In this document: piece by piece, positions 31,074 through 37,162 of the stretch
How the letters are laid out: every line of letters begins with the position of its first letter
Numbering within the stretch: the first letter of the stretch is position 1
DNA from: a virus
Direction: 5' to 3' (one strand)
DNA: 37,162 nt
Virus record (IMG/VR): IMGVR_UViG_3300031951_000552
Span: 1 to 37,162 of that record
Translations under genes and position numbers: made by a program
Notes under the pieces: generated by a model
Told to the model about the DNA's origin: nothing
The model's input: the letters and a program-made list of their open reading frames with translations, nothing else
Database searches by the model: none

Positions 31074-32134
31074 TATTTCCTCTCATACCAGCCGTCTCCC
31101 CATAGAGTGAGAAGTCTTGCAAAGTATTGTTCATATTGTGGTGCGATAGCATCTAACGAATAGAGAGATACTGCTCGCTTATGTATTGCTACTGGGTCTA
31201 ACTCTTTAACCCACTCTGTTGCTACTGCAAACTCCATTGCATTTCTGCAACGGTATCCAGTAACACCTTGTGGATTAGTCTCTGTAAATGCACCCCAGTC
31301 TGTGGTAATCGTTGGAGTTCCACAGGCTTGTGCTTCGATAACAACGTTACCGAAAGGTTCTATGTAAAGTGTTGGAGCAAACAGGGCAATAGCACCGCCC
31401 ATTAACTTTGCTCGTTCTTCTGCTCCTACTGGTCCAACCCATTCACCGTATTCAATCTTAGGATTTTTACCAGGTCCTGCCATAATTAACTTTAAGCCTA
31501 GTTCCTTGCATACGTGTTGAGCAACGATAAGACCTTTGCGATCTACCATACGCCCTACGTAAAGGTAGTAATCTTCTTTCTTCTCTTGCAATGGAAACAT
31601 CTCAGGTTCCAAATACCCTGGAATAACCGCATCATAGAAATTGCCATCTACACTTGTTGGGTTCTTAAACATTGCATAGATGCTGTGCATCCAAGCATAG
31701 GATTCAAAGACTTTGTACTTGCTAAAGACTCCACCGTAACCCACACCAAACTCTACGCTGATATGGTTTGGGTAAGCATCTGCAATAGGTTTCTGTGAAG
31801 CACCACCAATAAGACAGATAAAGTCTTTCTGCTCTAGGCGCTTGCCTAACTCCTTAATGGCGTTGCCATTGAAGATCTGCCAGTGAGGTAGTTCATTATT
31901 AAACTCTGCCTCGGTGAAGTGCTTACCAGCCAGAGCCTCTTGCTGCTGCTCTTTAGTGATGCAAGTAATCAGTTCATCTACTGGTGCTTCATTGTCTTCG
32001 CTAGCATAGAGGTAGACCGTGTGGCCTAACCCTTTCATCATCATACAGAATCGACGTACTTTTTCTGTATAGGCACAGTTGACATAATCTTTGGTTGTCT
32101 GCGTGTGAGGCAGACTCATAACGTGGAATCTCAT
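31073..32134 (-). CDS. GT-B glycosyltransferase (family 4-like)
   Basis: A 353-residue enzyme that would move a sugar from a nucleotide donor. The N-terminal half is the acceptor domain (MRFHVMSLPHTQTTKDYVNC ... GHTVYLYAS). The C-terminal donor domain opens with YYLYVGRMVDRKGL near 190 and has the E-x7-E signature EPFGNVVIEAQACGTP near 262. It lies in the late tail operon, so it probably decorates virion proteins or the host surface rather than DNA. Its start is preceded by TCTAGTGTAGGATTCTCCT, which resembles the leaderless promoter before 24729. Confidence 0.82.
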   Translation of the reverse strand: MRFHVMSLPHTQTTKDYVNCAYTEKVRRFCMMMKGLGHTVYLYASEDNEAPVDELITCITKEQQQEALAGKHFTEAEFNNELPHWQIFNGNAIKELGKRLEQKDFICLIGGASQKPIADAYPNHISVEFGVGYGGVFSKYKVFESYAWMHSIYAMFKNPTSVDGNFYDAVIPGYLEPEMFPLQEKKEDYYLYVGRMVDRKGLIVAQHVCKELGLKLIMAGPGKNPKIEYGEWVGPVGAEERAKLMGGAIALFAPTLYIEPFGNVVIEAQACGTPTITTDWGAFTETNPQGVTGYRCRNAMEFAVATEWVKELDPVAIHKRAVSLYSLDAIAPQYEQYFARLLTLWGDGWYERK

Positions 32135-32148
32135 AGGAGAATCCTACA

Positions 32149-32274
32149 CTAGACCTCTAGGGATTTGAGGTATGCCTGATAGTCAGAGTTGGCTGGGTCG
32201 TTAGGAATTGTTGAAATAACTCCATTGTTATCCATAAGAATATAACCATTTTCTAAGACAGTGTATTGAATCAT
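32149..32274 (-). CDS. Small tail-associated protein (41 aa)
   Basis: ATG 32274 begins one base after the stop of the 334-residue gene, with CGGAG nine bases upstream. The 41 residues (MIQYTVLENGYILMDNNGVI, then STIPNDPANSDYQAYLKSL) match a very common tiny phage protein beside fibre genes. It may be a fibre-attachment or chaperone-like piece. The longer reading frame from 32370 overlaps the previous gene and is not needed. Confidence 0.65.
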   Translation of the reverse strand: MIQYTVLENGYILMDNNGVISTIPNDPANSDYQAYLKSLEV

Positions 32275-32275
32275 T

Positions 32276-33280
32276 TTATAACTCCGAACTAAATAGAAGT
32301 TGGGCTGCTGTTGAGCCATTTGCGCCAAAGGCTGAGGCATTGCCAGCAGTAAAAGATGCAACTGCAACACTTAAATCCATACTTGCATTGATTGAAGTCA
32401 ATCTATAAGCACTTAAAGTATTGGCAACGGCTACCAAATAACCAGAAGTCATATTGAACCAGTTTGCCGTATTTGTAACAGTAAGAGTTGGAGTTACTCT
32501 CATTGTGACAGGAAACTGTACTTGAGTGATGCATCGAGTTGTTGTAAGAGCCTGACCAGTTGCGTAAGGAGTCGGGTCTGTTGTTGCTGGCTGCAAAACA
32601 TAAGCGTAACGCTGGCAAGCGGCTAATTCCCCTTGAATAGTTCCAGTTGCGGTTGTAAATGGTGTGGCTACGCTGCCCGCTTCGACCTGTACGCCCCAAA
32701 GATCAAGAGTAAATGTGGCATTAGGAGCGTGGAGTAGTTCTAAACTAAAAAAACTGCCAGTTCCAATTGTTTTACCAGCCACACTAGGCACATCAAATGT
32801 TTTTGTGAACCTTGTCCAAGAAGTTGTAACACTTATTGTTTGACCTGTTATGCTCACATCTGCTGAACCACCAGAACCAAAACTTTGATAGGGATTAAGA
32901 GTAATAGTTCTTGCACTATCTGCTTTAGCCCACAATGATACTGTCACAGTTTGTCCAGCAAAGGTTCTAACATTTTCTATTTTTTGTTCAATGCGACTAT
33001 TATCATCGGCAACTGTTGTTGCTAGTCTTAAAAAGAATTGACCTTCATAACCTGCTACTGGCGCTGTTCCTGGAGTAAATGTCTGTTGAGATACAGTTCC
33101 AGTTGCTCCTGAAAAGTTACAAGACCATCTGTCAGCAGTGTATCCATTTGCTGAAAAACTTGTACCCCGTTGCCAAATACCAAAATCTCCGTTAATGATT
33201 TTATTCTTGCCTGCCACAAACGGCGCAACCGCACCGCCGAGGTTATCTTGTGTGTCGGCTACATCTCTAGATCGTGTCAT
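32276..33280 (-). CDS. Carbohydrate-binding-module-like fibre protein (334 aa)
   Basis: The stretch KNKIINGDFGIWQRGTSFSA then YTADRWS near 25-52 is the hallmark start of a jelly-roll domain common in phage fibres. It is followed by strands with NSRIEQKIENVRTFAGQTVT and VSLWAKADSARTI, typical of carbohydrate-binding folds. Residues 200-334 are a second beta domain. It probably contacts host-surface glycans. It has three small fibre genes upstream and a 41-residue partner downstream. Confidence 0.7.
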   Translation of the reverse strand: MTRSRDVADTQDNLGGAVAPFVAGKNKIINGDFGIWQRGTSFSANGYTADRWSCNFSGATGTVSQQTFTPGTAPVAGYEGQFFLRLATTVADDNSRIEQKIENVRTFAGQTVTVSLWAKADSARTITLNPYQSFGSGGSADVSITGQTISVTTSWTRFTKTFDVPSVAGKTIGTGSFFSLELLHAPNATFTLDLWGVQVEAGSVATPFTTATGTIQGELAACQRYAYVLQPATTDPTPYATGQALTTTRCITQVQFPVTMRVTPTLTVTNTANWFNMTSGYLVAVANTLSAYRLTSINASMDLSVAVASFTAGNASAFGANGSTAAQLLFSSEL

Positions 33281-33289
33281 TGGTATCCC

Positions 33290-33514
33290 TTACTTAGAAA
33301 GTGCGGCGATTTCTTCGGCGGTTAAACCTAGTGCTGACAACTTAGATTGGGCAGATGCCTTGGCCTCAGCATCTGCTGCTGCCTTAACTTCTGCTTCGTG
33401 CTCTGCTGCCGCTGCTGCCTGAGCATCAACCTCACGCTGGGCAAGTTCTTCTGCTGTTAATGGGCGCTCTGTTACTTCGCCTGTAGCGCAGTTAACTTCG
33501 ATTGCTGTTGTCAT
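33290..33514 (-). CDS. Ala/Glu-rich helical protein (74 aa)
   Basis: A short beta strand with NCATGEVTERPLTAEE is followed by a long Ala/Glu helix (QAAAAAEHEAEVKAAADAEA) and a small C-terminal motif (LGLTAEEIAALSK). Small proteins of this kind often occur among phage fibre genes and may act as fibre assembly helpers. It lies between the paralogous fibre set and the carbohydrate-binding protein. Confidence 0.6.
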   Translation of the reverse strand: MTTAIEVNCATGEVTERPLTAEELAQREVDAQAAAAAEHEAEVKAAADAEAKASAQSKLSALGLTAEEIAALSK

Positions 33515-33523
33515 TGTTTCTCC

Positions 33524-34033
33524 CTATGATTTCGATATGCCGTAAAGCGTTGCTGTTGAGTATTGAGCAAAGGTGCTACCTGTAAAAGTTAAAGAAGTAA
33601 TTGCTGCGGTTTGTGACCAAAGGCCAGCAGACATTCCTTGATAAATAGTACTTGTGTTATTTTCATTTGCACCGTCTGCACTTACTGATTTGAAATTTGC
33701 TGATGTATAATTTGGAATATAAACTTCACCATTGCCAAATGTGTTTGCGGTTGCAGTTGATGCTGGAATATAAAACAAATGATTTGAACCAAAGGCGGCT
33801 TGTGTATAACTCACGACAGAACCCCCAGCATCACCTAGCCATCTTAAAGTATAATCAGCACTTGACCCATTAAAAGCAATAAGTAAATTAGTAAAAGCAC
33901 CGCCAGTTGTACTTCTGGCACTAATCTTAATTACTAAATCTGTATAAATTGCTGGGATAGAAGTAAAAGCCATACTTGCAGCACCACCTGCACCGACTGT
34001 AACAGATGCAATCTTTTTGAATGTATCTGCCAT
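33524..34033 (-). CDS. Fibre module, paralogue C (169 aa)
   Basis: The N-terminus FKKIASVTVGAGGAASMAFT is clearly related to the next two genes upstream (V-G-A-G-G-A-A-x-x-x-F-T/S-S-I-P-x-x-Y-T). The rest is beta-rich with an N-N-T-S-T-Y-like loop, and it ends in FAQYSTATLYGISKS, again shared. It reads as one compact beta domain, probably a fibre tip or receptor-binding unit. Confidence 0.65.
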   Translation of the reverse strand: MADTFKKIASVTVGAGGAASMAFTSIPAIYTDLVIKISARSTTGGAFTNLLIAFNGSSADYTLRWLGDAGGSVVSYTQAAFGSNHLFYIPASTATANTFGNGEVYIPNYTSANFKSVSADGANENNTSTIYQGMSAGLWSQTAAITSLTFTGSTFAQYSTATLYGISKS

Positions 34034-34036
34034 AGT

Positions 34037-34546
34037 CTAAGCCGCCTTTATTCCATAGAGAGTGAAGGTAGATCCAGTAGCAAGATTTGCAGATGCCGCA
34101 TAGACCTTAATAGTAGTTATTGCCGAGGTACTTCGCCATAAACCAACAACTGCGGTAACTTCAGCAGCAGCCATATTATTACGAGATAATGCTGTTTTGT
34201 ATGTAGTTGTATTTGAATAATTGTTAATTGAAATAATAACTGGCGTAAAAGTTCCTGCTGGTTGAGATGCTGCATCTATATTGGCTGCTGGTCTTAAAAA
34301 AGTTTGACTTGATGCACGAGCCGAGGAAGCAGTACTTCCATTTCCCTTTAATTCAGTATAAGAATAGTTGCTTGCCGTATCTGAATTAAATTGAATATAA
34401 AGTGAATCATCGGTTGCTGCTCTTGCAGAACGACCACTTACTATTAAAACCAAATCGGTATAAGCCCCTGAGATGCTAGAAAAGGTAACATCTGCAGCAG
34501 CACTACCTAAAGTAGTAGTTGCAATCGGTTCGTATGTTGTTGGCAT
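34037..34546 (-). CDS. Fibre module, paralogue B (169 aa)
   Basis: It begins YEPIATTTLGSAAADVTFSS and ends GSTFTLYGIKAA, sharing start and end blocks with its neighbours while the middle differs (SDTASNYSYTELKGNGSTAS). Same beta-rich single-domain build, no Cys. The middle, variable part is where receptor specificity would be expected. Confidence 0.65.
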   Translation of the reverse strand: MPTTYEPIATTTLGSAAADVTFSSISGAYTDLVLIVSGRSARAATDDSLYIQFNSDTASNYSYTELKGNGSTASSARASSQTFLRPAANIDAASQPAGTFTPVIISINNYSNTTTYKTALSRNNMAAAEVTAVVGLWRSTSAITTIKVYAASANLATGSTFTLYGIKAA

Positions 34547-34548
34547 TG

Positions 34549-35145
34549 TTACCCCTTAATTCCATATAGGGCGAATGATGAGTATTGAACAAAGTTAGAA
34601 GCGTTGCCATTTGTTAAAGTTATTGTTGAAATTGCGGTGGTTGATTGCCAAAGACTAGAAGCAAACGAAATACCATAACCGCTACCATTGGCATCTACGC
34701 CGCCAAGTGTTCTAACGGTTTTATATTTATTCGTATTGGCGTAGTCTAAAATATCCACAATAACTGCGTTGAAAATACTGCCAGATGTTCCTGTTGTGTT
34801 GTCATTTAATAGAGCATCTGAACGAGTTGTGAACGCTGATGAACTAGCGGCTGAACCACTACCTCGCAAAATGTGTGCTGCGTAGTTATTGCCACTATCG
34901 CTATTAAAGCGCATACCAGTATAGTCAGTTGATGCTGGTTGTAGAATTGCTCTAATTTGCAAATGCGTATAGGTACTAGGAATGCTACTAAATGTAACAG
35001 TTGCTGCACCACCTGCTCCTACTGTAGTGGTAGCAATAGATTCAAAAGCAGGATCTACAAAGGCAGTATTGCCAGCCAACATATCTGTATAACGTGTGAC
35101 GGTGGACATTCCACCTGCGTTACTCATCTTATAGATATATGGCAT
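34549..35145 (-). CDS. Fibre module, paralogue A (198 aa)
   Basis: This is the longest of the three paralogues, with 30 extra N-terminal residues (MPYIYKMSNAGGMSTVTRYT). From about 34 it has FESIATTTVGAGGAATVTFS and at the end YSSFALYGIKG, as in B and C. The ATG overlaps the stop of the 101-residue gene (ATTAGG context). The extra N-terminus may be the anchor to the tail. Confidence 0.65.
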   Translation of the reverse strand: MPYIYKMSNAGGMSTVTRYTDMLAGNTAFVDPAFESIATTTVGAGGAATVTFSSIPSTYTHLQIRAILQPASTDYTGMRFNSDSGNNYAAHILRGSGSAASSSAFTTRSDALLNDNTTGTSGSIFNAVIVDILDYANTNKYKTVRTLGGVDANGSGYGISFASSLWQSTTAISTITLTNGNASNFVQYSSFALYGIKG

Positions 35146-35450
35146 TAGGCTATCTCAACACCTGAAATGTGAAAGTTAATTGTGGTGGCAGATGCGCCAC
35201 CCTTGATTGTCTTAGTTGTTGCCAAAACTTGCTTGAGTGGGATGACAGTTGAATCATAAGCACCAACAGAAACTGTCGTTGCAATAGAAACATCATCTAA
35301 TGACATTGTAAATGTACCAGCAGTTGCTGCGGTATTGGTAACAACAATGTCAGTGACAACAGTAGTTGTTGATGCTGGCACTGTATAAAGTGTTGTTGTC
35401 GTTGTTGTTGTTGCAGCACCGCGAAAGAGTGCCTTTGATGTAGTTGCCAT
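35145..35450 (-). CDS. Thr-rich beta tail protein (101 aa)
   Basis: The N-terminus has a Thr run (GAATTTTTTTLYTVPAS), encoded by GTT/GTC repeats on the plus strand near 35391-35417. It is followed by an immunoglobulin-like beta pattern (VVTDIVVTNTAATAGTFTMS). Proteins of this shape, starting with T-T-L-Y-T-V-P, are common among small phage tail proteins. The gene couples to paralogue A. Confidence 0.6.
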   Translation of the reverse strand: MATTSKALFRGAATTTTTTTLYTVPASTTTVVTDIVVTNTAATAGTFTMSLDDVSIATTVSVGAYDSTVIPLKQVLATTKTIKGGASATTINFHISGVEIA

Positions 35451-35470
35451 TAGTTACAACTTACCTTCCA

Positions 35471-36514
35471 TTAGTATTGATCCATTATGTCAGCGATTGT
35501 AGAACTTTGAAGAAGTGCATCTGTCTGTGCAATTGTGTAAGTGTTGGCAGTAAGGAAAGTTCCATAAGCAACCACAACCAGTGTGTCATTTAATGTTGCT
35601 GCCAATGCCAACACAACTGATGTTCCGTTGGTAGCGGTGTAATCGGTAGTGCGTACAAGAAGCACACCGTTAAGATAAACCTGCTCTGCTCCAACTGTGT
35701 ATGAAAGAGTCAGTGAGTTGAGATCGGTACCGCTAAATGTTGTTTGTCCTGCGGTGGCACTGTATGAATATGAGATTGCAGCGGCGGAACCAGCAGCACC
35801 TGTTGGGCCAGTTGCTCCTGTTGCACCTGCGGTACCTGAAGGACCTGTTGGTCCTGTAGGACCAGTAACCCCATCTATTCCAGAAGGGCCAGTGGCTCCA
35901 GTTGCTCCAACAGGACCAGTTGCACCAGCGGGGCCAGTTGCACCAGCAGGTCCTGTAGGACCAATATCTCCTGTAACACCTTGTGGACCTGTCGCTCCAG
36001 TGGCTCCTATAGGCCCTGTAGGGCCTGTTAGACCTTGTATACCAGTAGGTCCGATGTCTCCAGTTACACCTTGTGGGCCTGTGGCCCCTTGTGGGCCAGT
36101 CGCTCCCGCAGGTCCTGTCGCACCTGTGTCTCCTGTTGCTCCAGTTGCGCCAACTGGTCCCGTAGGTCCAGTAACTCCCGTGACTCCTGTAGCGCCAACA
36201 GGTCCTGTCGCACCTGTTGCTCCCGTATCGCCCGTTGCTCCTGCAGGGCCTGTGGCTCCTGTAATTCCAGTAGCACCCGTGGCACCCGTCGCGCCAGTCG
36301 GTCCAGTACTTCCTGTAACACCTGTTGCTCCTGTTACTCCAGTGGCTCCAGTGACACCAGTTGCCCCTGTAGAACCAGTTGGTCCTGTTGCTCCCGCAGG
36401 ACCAGTGGGTCCTGTAGGTCCAGTGACACCTTGACCACCTTGTGGTCCTTGGTCTTGCGAAAATTCTACTGCTACTTGTGGCGTAATGTTCTCAATAACA
36501 ATTATTGTTGTCAT
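35471..36514 (-). CDS. Collagen-like fibre protein (347 aa)
   Basis: Residues 1-22 form a short beta N-terminus ([19 protein letters not shown]). About 23-243 is an unbroken run of Gly-X-Y triplets, mainly GATGPTG and GATGVTG types, expected to form a trimeric collagen triple helix. Residues 245-347 form a beta-rich head with [20 protein letters not shown] and [15 protein letters not shown], a recognised fibre-tip domain. The trimer would be a thin flexible tail fibre. The ATG overlaps the upstream gene's stop by 4 bases. Confidence 0.85.
   Translation of the reverse strand: MTTIIVIENITPQVAVEFSQDQGPQGGQGVTGPTGPTGPAGATGPTGSTGATGVTGATGVTGATGVTGSTGPTGATGATGATGITGATGPAGATGDTGATGATGPVGATGVTGVTGPTGPVGATGATGDTGATGPAGATGPQGATGPQGVTGDIGPTGIQGLTGPTGPIGATGATGPQGVTGDIGPTGPAGATGPAGATGPVGATGATGPSGIDGVTGPTGPTGPSGTAGATGATGPTGAAGSAAAISYSYSATAGQTTFSGTDLNSLTLSYTVGAEQVYLNGVLLVRTTDYTATNGTSVVLALAATLNDTLVVVAYGTFLTANTYTIAQTDALLQSSTIADIMDQY
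35783..36445 (-). repeat. Gly-X-Y triplet repeat tract of the collagen-like gene
   Basis: About 220 codons of short tandem units, most 9 or 18 bases, encode Gly-X-Y with Thr, Pro, Ala and Val at X and Y. Codons vary (GGA, GGT, GGC, GGG), so the DNA repeat is degenerate although the protein repeat is regular. Such tracts can change length by slippage or recombination and easily mislead assembly. Confidence 0.8.
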
Positions 36515-36852
36515 ACAGTCACCGCTCCTGTTACCACAAATTTACCTTCGAGGATACGAGTAATCGTTCCACCTGAATCTAAAACTAAATCATAGGCATA
36601 GCGACTTGCTGCAATGTTGCCAGTAGTCGTTGCATCAATAGTTACTGTAATTCGACCATTGAGTGCATCAAATACCATACGACCATTATCAGTGCTGGCT
36701 ACTACAGTAGTAGTAGATGCACCTACGAATGGGCGCACAGTCATAGTGCCTGTATAGCCAGTTAGATCCCAAGGAGTATTGTCGTTGAGAATCTGAAACT
36801 GAAAGTTAAATGTGGTTGCTTGGTCACAGACCAAGTTAAATTTAGCACTCAA
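36511..36852 (-). CDS. Small beta tail/baseplate-like protein (113 aa)
   Basis: The pattern [20 protein letters not shown] then [13 protein letters not shown] near 10-45 (gapped D-Q-x-x-T-x-x-x-x-x-x-x-x...D-L-T-G-Y) is widespread in small phage structural proteins next to fibres. The rest is beta-rich with an end of [11 protein letters not shown]. It probably forms the docking site for the collagen-like fibre downstream. Starts and stops overlap with both neighbours (4 bases). Confidence 0.65.
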   Translation of the reverse strand: MSAKFNLVCDQATTFNFQFQILNDNTPWDLTGYTGTMTVRPFVGASTTTVVASTDNGRMVFDALNGRITVTIDATTTGNIAASRYAYDLVLDSGGTITRILEGKFVVTGAVTV

Positions 36853-37133
36853 GATGACACCGCTCTGAGAGCCTGCGCTGCAGGTAGTTGAAAAGTACCA
36901 GCGATGAGATTACATACGCCATTGTAATCAAGACGGTTATCGCTAGTCGTACCCGCAATCGCATTTAGAACTCCTACTGTGTCTGTTAAATTTGTTGATA
37001 CTGCACGTGCTGCTGCCCATTGACGAGCAGCCAACGCTTGGTCAACCATCTCACCTGGTGCTCGATAGGTGCCACCATTAGCCAAACGATTCAGTTCATC
37101 TAATAGCGTTGTACCGTATTGTCCTAGTGCCAC
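36849..37133 (-). CDS. Small helical structural protein (94 aa), unknown function
   Basis: GTG 37133 (MALGQYGTTLLDELNRLANG) has GAGGT nine bases upstream, overlapping the stop of the previous gene. The product is helical with AARQWAAARAVSTNLTDTVG and a C-terminal [12 protein letters not shown]. It is placed before fibre genes, so a tail or head-completion role is possible. No family is recognised. Confidence 0.55.
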   Translation of the reverse strand: MALGQYGTTLLDELNRLANGGTYRAPGEMVDQALAARQWAAARAVSTNLTDTVGVLNAIAGTTSDNRLDYNGVCNLIAGTFQLPAAQALRAVSS

Positions 37134-37142
37134 CTATCTACC

Positions 37143-37162
37143 TCACTTCTTCTTTTTACGAG
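37143..37162 (-). CDS. C-terminal end of a gene cut by the window edge
   Basis: The minus strand from 37160 reads CGT AAA AAG AAG AAG TGA, giving a product that ends RKKKK with its stop at 37143-37145, just upstream of the GTG at 37133. It must be the last few codons of the next structural gene in the operon. Basic tails of this kind occur on head and tail proteins; nothing more can be said. Confidence 0.4.

Noticed and set aside
35391-35417. GTT microsatellite as a phase-variation switch.
   Set aside because: Units are trinucleotides that encode a Thr run in frame, so length changes would not switch the gene off.
35697-36434. 245-codon plus-strand frame rich in Pro, Val and Ala opposite the collagen-like gene.
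   Set aside because: It is the mirror of the Gly-X-Y repeat; periodic codons keep the reverse frame open. It has no ribosome site and no independent pattern.
1-37162. Joining the window ends as a circle: the frame cut at position 1 continues in phase into 37162 and would give a 30-residue protein ending in RKKKK.
   Set aside because: A phase match happens one time in three by chance. The joined genome would lack capsid genes, and the N-terminus looks like a longer scaffolding protein. The window is more likely part of a larger genome.

Overview
The window is a section of a tailed double-stranded DNA bacteriophage genome (Caudoviricetes). The host is most likely an actinobacterium of moderate GC content, possibly a freshwater lineage. 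The evidence is a WhiB-family regulator, an FmdB-type zinc ribbon, small early genes of a kind I know from actinophages, frequent GTG and TTG starts, tightly overlapping genes, and two genes that look leaderless. Naming a freshwater host is inference from base composition and gene style. No integrase, lysogeny repressor, tRNA or rRNA gene was seen. The window is not a whole genome: a gene is cut at each end, and no major capsid protein or DNA polymerase is visible.

Layout. (1) Positions 14206 to 1, minus strand, hold the head and packaging operon: large terminase with an N-terminal HTH, two Lys-rich proteins, portal, small head proteins, a 1611-residue virion protein, three further probable ejection or internal virion proteins, and the start of a probable scaffolding gene cut by the window edge. 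(2) Positions 14207-15051 hold no gene. This stretch carries strong hairpins, several inverted repeats, three perfect DnaA boxes and a consensus early promoter firing right. (3) Positions 15052-18534, plus strand, are a dense operon of about 15 small early genes, many under 60 codons, ending with a lytic transglycosylase that overlaps the preceding gene. It ends at a hairpin terminator at 18566-18605. (4) Positions 24729-18604, minus strand, are the replication and regulation operon: a proteasome/HslV-like Ntn-hydrolase, a Cas4/RecB-like nuclease, a zinc-ribbon protein, WhiB, a RecA/DnaB-like helicase, a resolvase-like nuclease, a primase split over two frames, a possible MazG-like protein, a sigma-70-like factor and an FmdB zinc ribbon. 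(5) Positions 24799-25426, plus strand, hold a zinc-ribbon protein and an HNH endonuclease. (6) Positions 37162 to 25497, minus strand, are the tail, fibre and lysis operon: small structural proteins, a collagen-like fibre, three paralogous fibre modules, a carbohydrate-binding-like protein, a glycosyltransferase, probable tail-tube/adaptor and nozzle proteins, an Fn3 protein, a small membrane protein, an M15 endolysin and a holin. A clear intrinsic terminator ends it at 25433-25479.

How it works together (inference). Host polymerase would start the early operon at 14976-15004 and the divergent pair at 24737-24791. WhiB, the sigma-like factor and perhaps FmdB would redirect transcription. Host DnaA may open the candidate origin, where the phage helicase and split primase act. 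Late leftward transcription makes the virion. With no tape-measure gene and with tube- and nozzle-like proteins present, a short-tailed (podovirus-like) virion is the best guess. The most unusual gene is the phage-borne proteasome/HslV-like peptidase, with Thr1, Asp17, Lys34 and a GSGG motif all in place.
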